From the NCBI RefSeq assembly GCF_046546175.1, contig NZ_JBKGYF010000010.1:1-34039 (forward strand): 34,039 nt of DNA, given 5' to 3'. Source of the stretch: Methanohalobium sp046546175. GTDB taxonomy: Archaea; Halobacteriota; Methanosarcinia; Methanosarcinales; Methanosarcinaceae. How positions within the stretch are numbered: the first letter of the stretch is position 1; the number at the start of each line of letters is the position of its first letter. Below the pieces are notes generated by a model. It was not told the DNA's origin. It saw only the letters and a list, made by a program, of their open reading frames with translations, and ran no database searches. A program made the translations under genes and the position numbers. Of the stretch, positions 25,542-34,039 are shown piece by piece.

Positions 25542-28202
25542 GTGACTGATAAAAAATTTGTGTATTTTTTTGGAGATAATCAGACTGAAGGCAGCAATAA
25601 GATGAAACATCTACTTGGTGGTAAAGGTGCCAATCTTGCTGAAATGGCAAACCTTGGAGTTCCAGTACCTCCTGGATTCACAATATCAACTGAAGCTTGT
25701 GTACTGTACATGAAGAACAATGATTACCCAGATGGGATGTGGGAGGAAATAGATAAAAATATAGATAAACTGGAAAAATCCACCGGTAAAAGATTTGGAG
25801 ATCCTGATAACCCATTATTAACCTCTGTTCGTTCAGGAGCTCCTATTTCCATGCCCGGTATGATGGATACTGTGTTGAACTTGGGTTTAAATGATGATAC
25901 TGTTAAAGGGCTTGCAAAAAAAACAGACAATGAACGGTTTGCCTACGACAGCTATCGACGATTTATCATGATGTTTTCAGATGTTGTACTCGGTATTGAC
26001 ACCAGCGAATTTGAGAACCTTATCCAGCAAAAGAAAGATGAACTTGGTGTCACCGAAGATACAGAATTAGATACTGAAGCAATGAAAGAACTAGTAGACA
26101 AATTCAAAGCTACATATAAAGATAAAACCGGTTCTGACTTCCCACAGGAAATAAAACAACAGCTTCAAATGTCTATCAACGCTGTTTTTAACTCATGGAA
26201 TAATGACCGTGCTAAAAAATACAGACAGTTGAACAAGATTTCAGATGAACTGGGAACTGCTGTAAACGTTCAGGCCATGGTATTTGGAAACATGGGAGAA
26301 ACATCAGGAACAGGTGTCGCCTTTACCAGAAATCCTGCAACCGGAGAGCAGGAATTCTACGGTGAATACCTGACAAATGCACAGGGTGAAGATGTAGTAG
26401 CAGGAATAAGAACTCCAAAACCCATAAAATCGCTCAAAGAAAACATGCCTGATGTCTACAGACAACTCGATGATATTACCCAGAAGCTTGAACAGCACTA
26501 CAAGGATATGCAGGATATCGAATTTACCATTGAAATGGGCACCCTCTATATGCTTCAGACCAGAAACGCAAAACGTACCGCTGCTGCAGCTTTAAAAGTT
26601 GCTGTTGACATGGTCAATGAAAACCTTATTGACAAGAAAACAGCCATTATGAGACTTAAACCCAGTCAAATCGACCAGGTATTACATCCCATGATTGACC
26701 CAGAATCTGAACTGGACCTGCTGTCAACAGGGCTTGCAGCATCACCAGGTGCAGCCGTTGGTAAGGTGGTATTCAGTGCAGAGCATGCCGAAGAAATGGC
26801 CAACAAAAACGAAGATATAATACTGGTACGTACAGAAACATCACCTGAAGACATAGGAGGCATGCATGCAGCCAGGGGTGTGCTCACAGTACGTGGCGGA
26901 ATGACGTCCCATGCAGCTGTAGTTGCAAGGGGCATGGGCAAACCCTGTGTATGTGGATGTGACGGAATAACCATTGACATGAAAAAAGGACAATTTACTG
27001 CCAAGGGATATACTGTAAAAGAAGGTGAATGTATATCCATTGATGGATCTGAAGGAAAAATCTATATCGGAGAAGCAGAACTTAAAATACCCACAGTCAG
27101 TGAAGAACTTGAAACGATGCTCCAATGGGCTGATGAGGTCAGAAAACTCAAAGTACGAACAAATGCCGACACACCTGAAGATGCTACTCTCGCCCGTGAA
27201 TTCGGTGCCGAAGGTATCGGACTTTGCAGAACAGAACATATGTTCTTTGGTGATGACAGAATACCTGTGGTCCGGGAAATGATCATGGCTGATAATAAAG
27301 AAGATAGGGAAAATGCCCTGCAAAAACTTCAGCCCATGCAAAAGGATGATTTTCTGGCTATATTCCGTGCAATGGATGGTTATCCTATCACCATACGATT
27401 GCTCGACCCTCCATTACATGAATTTCTACCAAAATACGAAGAACTGATAGAAAAAGTAAAAAAACTTGAATCAGAAGGTGGAAGTCAAGAAGAAATAGAT
27501 AAGGTTAATAATTTACTCAGAAATGTAAGTGCATTAACAGAAACCAATCCCATGCTCGGTCACAGGGGATGCCGTCTTGGTATAACTTATCCAGAAATCT
27601 ATGAGATGCAGGTAAAAGCTATAATAGAAGCAGCTTGTGAGCTCACCTCTGAAGGCATGAATGTTATACCGGAAATTATGATTCCACTGGTATCAAACGA
27701 AAAAGAACTTGATTTTGTGAAGAAAACTGTAACCCAAACAGCTGAATCAATAATGAAAGAAAAATGTATAGATATTAGTTATCTGTGCGGTACCATGATT
27801 GAGTTGCCAAGAGCTGCCCTGACTGCAGATAGAATCGCAAAGGGTGCAGAATTCTTCTCGTTTGGTACCAATGATTTGACCCAGACAACTTTTGGGTTCA
27901 GCAGGGATGATGCAGGCAAGTTCTTACCCTTATATATCGACAAAGGAATACTTAACAATGACCCGTTTGCGGTGCTTGATCAGGAAGGTGTCGGTGAACT
28001 GATGAAGATAGGGATTGATAAGGGTCGAAGTTCACGTCCGGATATAAAAATAGGTATCTGTGGTGAACATGGAGGAGACCCCGAATCAATCAGGTTCAGT
28101 TATGAAGCTGGATTGAATTATGTAAGCTGTTCACCATACAGAGTTCCTATTGCAAGATTAGCTTCAGCTCAGGCGGTATTGCAGGAAGAAGAGGAGGACT
28201 GA
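25542..28202 (+). CDS. ppdK: Pyruvate, phosphate dikinase
   Basis: 886 residues from GTG 25542, chosen because GGAGG (25530-25534) is 7 nt upstream; the TTG one codon earlier is too close. N-terminal ATP-grasp domain with LLGGKGANLAEMANLGVPVP, the central phosphohistidine domain GGMTSHAAVVARGMGKPC (catalytic His457), and the C-terminal TIM barrel with CRTEHMFF, ETNPMLGHRGCRL, and a CGEHGGDPESI end. The enzyme interconverts pyruvate + ATP + phosphate and PEP + AMP + PPi, linking acetyl-CoA/pyruvate assimilation to gluconeogenesis. Full length for the family. Transcribed alone and followed by a hairpin. Confidence 0.95.
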   Translation: MTDKKFVYFFGDNQTEGSNKMKHLLGGKGANLAEMANLGVPVPPGFTISTEACVLYMKNNDYPDGMWEEIDKNIDKLEKSTGKRFGDPDNPLLTSVRSGAPISMPGMMDTVLNLGLNDDTVKGLAKKTDNERFAYDSYRRFIMMFSDVVLGIDTSEFENLIQQKKDELGVTEDTELDTEAMKELVDKFKATYKDKTGSDFPQEIKQQLQMSINAVFNSWNNDRAKKYRQLNKISDELGTAVNVQAMVFGNMGETSGTGVAFTRNPATGEQEFYGEYLTNAQGEDVVAGIRTPKPIKSLKENMPDVYRQLDDITQKLEQHYKDMQDIEFTIEMGTLYMLQTRNAKRTAAAALKVAVDMVNENLIDKKTAIMRLKPSQIDQVLHPMIDPESELDLLSTGLAASPGAAVGKVVFSAEHAEEMANKNEDIILVRTETSPEDIGGMHAARGVLTVRGGMTSHAAVVARGMGKPCVCGCDGITIDMKKGQFTAKGYTVKEGECISIDGSEGKIYIGEAELKIPTVSEELETMLQWADEVRKLKVRTNADTPEDATLAREFGAEGIGLCRTEHMFFGDDRIPVVREMIMADNKEDRENALQKLQPMQKDDFLAIFRAMDGYPITIRLLDPPLHEFLPKYEELIEKVKKLESEGGSQEEIDKVNNLLRNVSALTETNPMLGHRGCRLGITYPEIYEMQVKAIIEAACELTSEGMNVIPEIMIPLVSNEKELDFVKKTVTQTAESIMKEKCIDISYLCGTMIELPRAALTADRIAKGAEFFSFGTNDLTQTTFGFSRDDAGKFLPLYIDKGILNNDPFAVLDQEGVGELMKIGIDKGRSSRPDIKIGICGEHGGDPESIRFSYEAGLNYVSCSPYRVPIARLASAQAVLQEEEED

Positions 28203-28221
28203 AAAACCTACTGCGGGTATA

Positions 28222-28255
28222 TTCACCCTCAGTAATTTATTTTTAAGAGGGTGAA
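28222..28255 (+). terminator. Hairpin after ppdK, candidate terminator or 3' stabiliser
   Basis: TTCACCCTC (28222-28230) and GAGGGTGAA (28247-28255) form a 9-bp stem with a 16-nt T-rich loop, 20 bases after the ppdK stop. The loop includes TTATTTTTAA, and TTTAATTTTTG follows the stem. Archaeal termination relies mainly on T runs, so both parts may matter. Confidence 0.5.
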
Positions 28256-28312
28256 ATCCCAGTTTAATTTTTGACTGATAAAGTGCTATCAGTTGACAAA
28301 AATAAAAAATGG

Positions 28313-28831
28313 TTAACCCGTTTTTGGAGAATAGTATTTTTTTAGAAGTGTTTCGCAGTTTGAGCAAGATACAACAAACCAGTTGCCCACTTCACATGTT
28401 CTAAACTTGTTAAACAACGATGAACTGCAATTTGGACATTCATAATAATTTCTAAGATAGTAAAGATAAAATTCAGGGTTGTCCTTAAGCCATTCAAGAA
28501 CCACATTCATATTTTCGAAATAACGCTTTTTGGATGAATGTTCTGAATATTCCATTGCAGTTATCGTCCGATTTGATTTCCTTCTTGTATAACTGGATGA
28601 ATCTTCCAATATATTATTATAATCAGATGTAGGTTTGCCTGTTAGGTATAGATGACTAACAAAGCCATCAAAATCTTTTGATTTGTTGTTATTAAATGTG
28701 TTTATGAAGTAATCTGTCATAATATCTTCGAGTATGTCAGCACATGCAGTACATATATTGTAGCTTTCATATTGTTTGGAATCCTGTACATCACCACATA
28801 TTGTACATGTTCCATAAAGTGGTACTATCAT
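28313..28831 (-). CDS. Double zinc-finger protein, unknown function
   Basis: 172 residues. Cys9/Cys12 with Cys27/Cys30 form an N-terminal zinc site (C-T-I-C-G ... C-T-A-C); Cys132/Cys135 with Cys156/Cys159 form a C-terminal zinc ribbon (C-P-N-C ... C-S-N-C). Between them is a mostly helical, Asn/Ser/Tyr-rich stretch. AGGAGG 7 nt before the ATG is one of the best ribosome sites in the window, and the gene follows the DUF22-type gene by only 14 bp, so the two form an operon. It may bind nucleic acid or protein; I do not recognise the family. Confidence 0.7.
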   Translation of the reverse strand: MIVPLYGTCTICGDVQDSKQYESYNICTACADILEDIMTDYFINTFNNNKSKDFDGFVSHLYLTGKPTSDYNNILEDSSSYTRRKSNRTITAMEYSEHSSKKRYFENMNVVLEWLKDNPEFYLYYLRNYYECPNCSSSLFNKFRTCEVGNWFVVSCSNCETLLKKYYSPKTG

Positions 28832-28845
28832 TTTATTTCCTCCTA

Positions 28846-29265
28846 TTATTCAACCCGCCGTAGTTTTGTTGCTTCTCTTGTAAACATTACAGGAAAAAGG
28901 TTCAGAATACCAAGAAGGTCACCTTTTCTTATATGTCCAGTTTCTTGACCTAGTATATAGGCTGTATTTACCAATCTCTCATCTTCCACAGGTTTACACC
29001 CACCTTTTGTACCTATTTTAAGCACAGAGGCAACTGCATGCTGTGAAAAAACACATGGCATTGCAACCATATCAGGTTCTATAAGAATTTCTTTTACTGG
29101 TATTTTTTTATACTCCCCTGCCCTGATATCAACATCCCCATCTGCTACGATCATTTCCCATTTTGCACGGGTCTCCATAGTAAATTCATATGGTGATGCT
29201 TTTACCTTTGTAGATTTCAGTTCTCCATTTTTACGCGATACTACATGAACGATTTCTGATGACAT
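28846..29265 (-). CDS. DUF22-family archaeal protein
   Basis: 139 residues resembling the archaeal DUF22 family. It has an N-terminal KVKASPYEFTMETRAKWEMI, the central E-P-D-M-V-A-M-P-C-V-F-S-Q-H-A, V-L-K-I-G-T-K-G-G-C-K-P-V-E, and the closing G-x-I-R-K-G-D-L-L-G-I-L. The pattern of strands suggests a compact beta-rich domain. The biochemical role of the family is unknown to me. GGTGAT just upstream of the ATG supports the start. It is followed after 14 bp by a double zinc-finger gene. Confidence 0.65.
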   Translation of the reverse strand: MSSEIVHVVSRKNGELKSTKVKASPYEFTMETRAKWEMIVADGDVDIRAGEYKKIPVKEILIEPDMVAMPCVFSQHAVASVLKIGTKGGCKPVEDERLVNTAYILGQETGHIRKGDLLGILNLFPVMFTREATKLRRVE

Positions 29266-29390
29266 CCGATCACCAGGTTAATATGTGGGTTATTTTGTAT
29301 ATATAGTTTTCTAGGATCTATCATGAATAATCATTATATCAATGAATAAGGTTACAAATACAAAAAACTGAATGATTAAATTTTAACTAC

Positions 29391-29870
29391 TTATTCCGAA
29401 TTTTCTCTTATTATTTCGTTGATTGTATGTGCCTGTTCCATCGATGAGCCCTTGAGGTTTATGGTGTATTCTTCATTGCAGGTGACAAAAGTAATCTGTA
29501 AATCTCTCAGGAACTCTCTTATCAAAAATCCGATTACAAATACAGAACCACCTGTACCCATGATTACAAAACCAGATTTTGAAAGTATATCCATCGGATT
29601 GTAGTAACCGGATATTAAATACGATAAAAGTCCGATTAACAATATTAATGGACCAATCCACAATAGCCAGTAGTAGTTTTTATAACCAGCGATTATAGAT
29701 GAGATGTGTGCATAGGAAATATCTTTAAAATTTTCTTTTTTGTTTATTAGCCCTGTAGGTTTTAAAGATATAATCCTTTTGTTTGTGAAACCGATTTCAG
29801 TTATCATCCGGGTTTTTATTTTGTACAAAACTTCTTCATCATCTGTCAGGTATTTTTCAAATACACTCAA
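29391..29870 (-). CDS. PH-like domain membrane protein
   Basis: 159 residues. Residues ~1-63 look like a bacterial-type PH domain first half (L-x-x-D-E-E-V-L-Y-K-I-K-T, F-T-N-K-R-I-I-S-L-K-P-T-G, then D-I-S-Y-A-H-I-S-S-I). Two membrane helices follow at ~68-90 and ~100-121. A C-terminal ~35 residues (ITFVTCNEEYTINLKG and a final helix) would complete the PH fold, so the domain appears interrupted by a membrane hairpin. The start is TTG at 29870 with AGGTG upstream. Role unknown; transcribed alone, divergent from the TrkA-C gene. Confidence 0.6.
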   Translation of the reverse strand: MSVFEKYLTDDEEVLYKIKTRMITEIGFTNKRIISLKPTGLINKKENFKDISYAHISSIIAGYKNYYWLLWIGPLILLIGLLSYLISGYYNPMDILSKSGFVIMGTGGSVFVIGFLIREFLRDLQITFVTCNEEYTINLKGSSMEQAHTINEIIRENSE

Positions 29871-29987
29871 TATAACACCTATTTTATATTTTCAAAATTA
29901 TACTATATAAATTGAAGACTTAATAAAAATGAATCATTGGAAAAATTAAATAAACCAGAATGGTAAATATCACAATGGGATTCTCTA

Positions 29988-30665
29988 ATGGCTGGGTTTT
30001 TTTATTTTTCCTTTACTACATTACTGGTAATATTTATTTCCTTTCTTATTGTAAGGGGTGCATCCATCGCTCTGATGCTTACTGGTCTTGACCAGAAAAG
30101 GTCCAGATTTCAGGCGCTATCAGCTTTCACAGGCACCGGTTTTACAACAAAAGAAGCAGAATTAATTGTAAACAACCCCAGAAGACGGCGAATTATAACT
30201 TGGCTCATGATACTGGGTAATGCAGGAATAGTAACAGTTATTGTGACCATGACATCAACTGTGGTTGTAAGTGAGGGTATCCAGATACCTATAAACGTAA
30301 TCATTATCCTTGTTGGTATAATGGTTGTTTACAAAATAGCAACACATGCCGGTTTTTTGCAAAAATGGGATGTATTTATAGAAGACAGACTTTTAAAGAC
30401 TACACAATTTGAGGAGGAGGCAACTGAAAGACTGCTCCATCTTCTTGAAGGTTATGGGTTGATAAGGGTGATTATAAATGATGAATCCTCTTTTGTAGGA
30501 ACACCATTAAATGAACTGAAATTATCTGAAAAAAATTTGCTGATACTTGGAATAGAACGTAGCGGTGACTGGATTCCAGTTCCCAGTTCAGATGTGATTA
30601 TAAAAGAAAAAGATAGACATGTGGTATATGGACCACTTAATCTCTTAAAATCCACTTTTGGATAA
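29988..30665 (+). CDS. Membrane protein with C-terminal TrkA-C (RCK_C) domain
   Basis: 225 residues. Three hydrophobic helices (~4-28, ~70-95, ~100-123) are separated by a loop SRFQALSAFTGTGFTTKEAE and an arginine cluster PRRRRI; residues ~145-225 form a TrkA-C domain (IINDESSFVGTPLNELKLSE ... DVIIKEKDRHVVYGP). TrkA-C domains bind small ligands, cyclic dinucleotides in some relatives, and gate K+ or other ion transport. The loop recalls Trk/Ktr pore-region sequence, but a complete four-repeat transporter is absent and there is no NAD-binding TrkA-N domain. Probably a regulator of ion transport or a ligand-sensing membrane protein. Stop 19 bp before the 3' end of the convergent thermosome gene. 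Confidence 0.75.
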   Translation: MAGFFYFSFTTLLVIFISFLIVRGASIALMLTGLDQKRSRFQALSAFTGTGFTTKEAELIVNNPRRRRIITWLMILGNAGIVTVIVTMTSTVVVSEGIQIPINVIIILVGIMVVYKIATHAGFLQKWDVFIEDRLLKTTQFEEEATERLLHLLEGYGLIRVIINDESSFVGTPLNELKLSEKNLLILGIERSGDWIPVPSSDVIIKEKDRHVVYGPLNLLKSTFG

Positions 30666-30684
30666 TAAATAGATGGGTGGGAAT

Positions 30685-32355
30685 TTACATTCCCATTGGC
30701 ATTCCGCCACCCATTCCGCCCATGGCGGCTTCTTCGGATCCTCCGCCTGATTTCTCGCTTGTGGCGACAACATCATCGATTCTGAGAATCATGACTGCAG
30801 CTTCAGTTGCTGCATTGATTGCCTGGGTTTTGATTCTCAGTGGTTCGATTACATCATTGTCCCACATGTTTACGATTTCACCGTTGTGGACATCAAGTCC
30901 TGCATATTTGTTTCCTTTTTCATGCTGGGAACGAAGTTCTACAAGTTTGTCGATTGCATCAAGACCGGCATTTTCTGCCAGTGTTTGTGGTATGATGTCA
31001 AGAGCTTCAGCAAATTTATGTGCAGCAAGCTGTTCCCTTCCTTCAAGTGATGCAGCGTAGTTGTACAATTTCATTGCAAGTTCAACTTCTGATGCACCGC
31101 CACCGACAACAACTTTACCATCCTCAACTGCGACACCGACTACACGCAGAGCGTCATTTAATGCGATTTCAAGGCTGTCTACCACGTGTTCAGTACCACC
31201 ATGCAGAATTATTGAAACGGATTTCTGTGATTTACAGTCAGTGACGTAGGTCATTTTTGTGCCGCTTACATCCTTTTCTTCAACATTACCGGCAGAACCG
31301 AGGTCTGATTCACTGATTTCATCGATATCCTGCACAATGTTGGCACCGGTTGATTTGGCAAGTCTGTCCATGTCACTCTGTTTCACTCTTCTAAGTGCAA
31401 AGATTCCCTCTTTCTGCAGGTAGTGCTGTGCAAGGTCATCAATACCTTTCTGACAGAATACAACATTTGCACCACTGTTGATGATTTTATCAACCATGTC
31501 TTTAATCATCTTTTCTTCCTGGTCAAGGAACTGCTGCATCTGATCAGGTGATGTAATTTTGATTTCAGCATCCATTTCAGTCTTCTGGAATTCTATTGGT
31601 GCACTCAAAAGCAGTACCTTTGCATCTTCTACTCTTTTTGGCATATTGGTATGCAGACGCTCTTTATCAATAACGACACCATTGATGAGTTCAGAATCTC
31701 TCATGCTTCCGCCTGCATGTTTTTCAATTTTAATCTCATCAGTATCAACAGACATTCCGGATTCGGTTTCTTCAGAAACAGCTTTTACAGCATCAACTGA
31801 AAGCTGTGCCAGTGTGTCTTTGTATTCTTCACCGCCTTTACCGGTAATTGCGGTAGATGCAATCTTCTTCAAGGCATCGGTGTCATCAGGGGAAACATCG
31901 ACAGCTATTTCATTTATGTATTCGGCTGCTTTGTCTGCTGCATTCCTGTAACCTGCAGCGATTATTGTTGGATGAACTCCATCATCGATTAACTCTTCAG
32001 CTTTTTTGAGTAATTCTCCAGCCAGAACAGTTGCACTTGTTGTACCATCACCGACTTCATCATCTTGGGTTTTGGCAACTTCCACAATCATTTTGGCAGC
32101 AGGGTGCTCAATATCCATTTCTTTAAGAATAGTAGCTCCGTCGTTAGTGATTACAACATCACCCATAGAATCGACAAGCATTTTGTCCATTCCGATAGGA
32201 CCAAGGGTAGTTCTTACTGCATTTGCGACTGCTTTACCAGCCATTATATTGTTACTCTGTGCATCTCTTCCTTTGGTCCTCTGGGTACCTTCACCTAGTA
32301 TGTATATAGGTTGTCCGTTTGGTGCTTGTCCACCATATTGCATTTGTCCAGCCAA
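30685..32355 (-). CDS. Thermosome subunit (group II chaperonin)
   Basis: 556 residues, typical for the archaeal chaperonin. Equatorial domain motifs TTLGPIGMDKMLVDSMGD, ITNDGATIL and GDGTTSATVLAGELL; apical domain in the middle with the helical protrusion region; C-terminal equatorial part with VVVGGGASEVELA and the flexible Gly/Met tail GGGMPMGM. It forms a double-ring ATP-driven folding machine. The start is TTG at 32355: GGAGG lies 7 nt upstream and no ATG fits as well (Met5 is the alternative). Transcribed alone, convergent with the TrkA-C gene. Confidence 0.95.
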   Translation of the reverse strand: MAGQMQYGGQAPNGQPIYILGEGTQRTKGRDAQSNNIMAGKAVANAVRTTLGPIGMDKMLVDSMGDVVITNDGATILKEMDIEHPAAKMIVEVAKTQDDEVGDGTTSATVLAGELLKKAEELIDDGVHPTIIAAGYRNAADKAAEYINEIAVDVSPDDTDALKKIASTAITGKGGEEYKDTLAQLSVDAVKAVSEETESGMSVDTDEIKIEKHAGGSMRDSELINGVVIDKERLHTNMPKRVEDAKVLLLSAPIEFQKTEMDAEIKITSPDQMQQFLDQEEKMIKDMVDKIINSGANVVFCQKGIDDLAQHYLQKEGIFALRRVKQSDMDRLAKSTGANIVQDIDEISESDLGSAGNVEEKDVSGTKMTYVTDCKSQKSVSIILHGGTEHVVDSLEIALNDALRVVGVAVEDGKVVVGGGASEVELAMKLYNYAASLEGREQLAAHKFAEALDIIPQTLAENAGLDAIDKLVELRSQHEKGNKYAGLDVHNGEIVNMWDNDVIEPLRIKTQAINAATEAAVMILRIDDVVATSEKSGGGSEEAAMGGMGGGMPMGM

Positions 32356-32556
32356 TTTATAACCTCCATAGGGTTTAATGATTATATTTAAATAAAATTT
32401 TAAATCAATATAATCAGATTATTTTTTTGTATTATCCAAACAGGGAAGTATCCCTTTATTTTGGTTCTAAGTTTTGTGGATGTAAGAGGTTCTATATAAA
32501 TCTAGTCAATATAAATTAAACAAAAAAGAAGGAAAACGCCGGAAGAAGCTGAAATA

Positions 32557-34039
32557 TCAGTTCTTTTTGATGTATTCAATCATTTTTGGAGTAAGATATG
32601 GTATTAACTGAGGCAGCATATTCGGCATCAGATTTTCCATGGCTTTTGGCATCAAATCCGGCATTTGTTCCTTTATGTGGTTAGGCATAGGAACTCGTTT
32701 TCAACAGCCTTGAGCGTACTCGGCATGACTTTCGGCATAATGGACGGCATCAACATCGGTATCATTTTAGGCATCATAGGTTTCATCAGAGAATCCATAC
32801 CGGGAACATACTTCACTGACCCCATCATCGGTTTAAGATAAGAAGGCATGGCTTCCATCATTTCGGGCATGAGTTCTTCCATCATATCAGCCATGTTCTG
32901 TGGTTGAAGCAGCTCGATCATTTTATCGAAAGTTACCCATGCATCAAGGGTGTCCCGTGTGGAATCTGGGATGTCGTATCCAAGGCTGCGGGCTACAATC
33001 GCACCAAGGTCCTGAATATCCATGTCGAGGTTGTATTCATCCACAGCAGTCCTGAACTGTACAAGGCAGCATGGACACAGAGAAGCAACTACATCTGCAT
33101 TGACATCCTTTGCTTCATCAAGACGGATATTGGCAACTTTGTGTGCAACAGGTGGATCTGCAACAAGAGTCATTACAGATCCGCAGCAGTGAGCTTCATC
33201 TCTGTTGTTTTCAAGTTCTCTGAATTCAACTCCTGGCACAGATTTAAGTAGTTCTCGTGGTGGCTCATACACACCACCGGCCCTTCCTATATGACAGGAA
33301 TCATGCCAGGTAACGACCTTGTTCAACGGTTCTTTAAGTTTGGGTTTTAATACATCCAACTTTTCAACCAGAACCTCGGAATAATGTTTGACATCAAAGC
33401 TGTATTCGATACCAAGTTTTTCAGCCCATTCAGGATATACATCATGCCACATCATCCAGCAGGCAGGACATGATGTAATTACAGTTTCAACTCCCTTGTT
33501 TTTCATGTTGGATATGTTCATCCTCATAATTTTCTTAAACACATCCCATTTACCAGCCATGAGCATCGGAATTCCACAGCATGATTCCTTTTCGCCAAGT
33601 ACTGTGAAATCGATGTCAGCATCATCCAGCATCCGGGCTGTTCCGACTGCAATGTCCTTTTCAACAAAAGAAGCTGTACATCCTGCAAAGTATCCGTTCC
33701 TGGATTCATCACTTATTTTCTCTTTCAGGTCATCAGGAATCCAGTCTGCCCTGTTCTTTTTGTAATTAGCCCAGATGTTTCTCTCCTTTAGAAGGCTCTG
33801 AGCCATGATTTCAAAAGGTGGTATGGTCATCAGTTCCTTTTCCTGAACAATCTTTGGTCTCAATTTCCTCCATGATTGTTCAATCGGCATACTGAGTTCG
33901 CATCTGGTATCACACATCTCACACGTGGTACATGCTAAGAAAGTGTGAGCTTGCTCCTGATCAAGTTCTTCTCTGCCTGCCAGATATTCCTTGATGAAAA
34001 ACCATTTGCCTCTTGGTGACTGTGATTCCGCACTCCTAA
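32557..34039 (-). CDS. hdrD: Heterodisulfide reductase subunit D, 5' end cut off, frameshifted near its 3' end
   Basis: The frame runs in from the right edge (…SAESQSPRGKWFFIKEYL, then the Cys motif CTTCEMCDTRCEL, the second [4Fe-4S] site). Two CCG domains follow, with YFAGCTASF, CCGIPMLMAGK, TSCPACWMMW, WHDSCHIGR, AHCCGS and CPCCLVQF. These hold the catalytic Fe-S centre that reduces the CoM-S-S-CoB heterodisulfide with electrons from HdrE/methanophenazine. The long frame ends at 32673 after AVENEF, but the family's Met/Pro-rich tail continues in another frame (PMPNHIKEQMPDLMPKAMEN to IEYIKKN, stop 32557-32559). Restoring one base near 32697 joins them. Membrane-associated, last step of methanogenesis. 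Confidence 0.85.

Noticed and set aside
25324..25650. 108-codon minus-strand frame across the ppdK start
   Set aside because: Aromatic-rich low-complexity translation, overlaps the well-supported ppdK start antisense, and has no ribosome site.
26666..27341. Long minus-strand frames inside ppdK (124 and 166 codons)
   Set aside because: Antisense shadows of a highly conserved gene; the translations show no domain.
31559..32362. Plus-strand frames of 118-130 codons opposite the thermosome gene
   Set aside because: Ser/Ala/Ile-rich antisense shadows of a universally conserved protein.
33388..33765. 125-codon plus-strand frame opposite hdrD
   Set aside because: Antisense of CCG-domain coding sequence; no independent support.
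1..34039. CRISPR arrays and rRNA genes
   Set aside because: No evenly spaced repeats and no rRNA-like sequence were seen on either strand; the Cas4-like domain at 2900 is not next to an array.

Overview
The window is AT-rich DNA from a methanogenic archaeon. It carries a thermosome subunit, a TFIIB-type initiation factor next to Gar1, archaeal Trm5, a DUF22-type protein, and at the right edge the catalytic subunit HdrD of the membrane-bound heterodisulfide reductase. HdrD of this type together with PpdK points to the Methanosarcinales; a halophilic or methylotrophic genus such as Methanohalobium is my guess, not a proof. Ribosome binding sites are GGAGG/GGTGAT-like, several starts are TTG or GTG, and gar1 looks leaderless.

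Left third (1-8.6 kb): two tiny membrane-protein genes, an AbrB-PhoU phosphate regulator, a four-helix membrane protein, then an accessory island at about 2.34-7.0 kb. The island holds a 1264-residue Cas4-like nuclease/SF1 helicase (Dna2-like layout) and the C-terminal stump of another helicase-nuclease. It is bounded on both sides by copies of a ~95-bp imperfect palindrome that looks like a MITE. A FetA/FetB-type ABC transporter follows; its permease gene is frameshifted.

Centre (8.7-16.5 kb): two HAD-fold paralogues face each other tail to tail. The second is the last gene of a minus-strand row ppk1 > ppx > membrane-anchored CHAD protein > SpoT/MESH1-type HD hydrolase > APH-like kinase > HAD hydrolase. 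Ppk1 makes polyphosphate, Ppx degrades it, CHAD domains bind it, and the HD protein may act on (p)ppGpp or NADPH. This looks like a polyphosphate/stress module and is the most interesting functional unit here.

16.9-21.97 kb is mobile-element debris: a TnpB gene with an apparently relocated catalytic glutamate and a strong upstream hairpin, a tyrosine-recombinase C-terminal stump, tiny ORFs, a frameshifted helicase with a cysteine cluster, and an apparently intact zinc-ribbon tyrosine recombinase sitting directly 3' of tRNA-Thr(CGT). This fits an element integrated at the 3' end of that tRNA and since decayed.

Right third (22-34 kb): mostly core genes: trm5, a LysE-type exporter, tfb, gar1, ppdK with a 3' hairpin, a zinc-finger protein coupled to DUF22, a PH-like membrane protein, a TrkA-C membrane protein, the thermosome, and hdrD. 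hdrD, like fetB and the element helicase, carries a single-base frameshift, so sequencing error must be separated from real decay.
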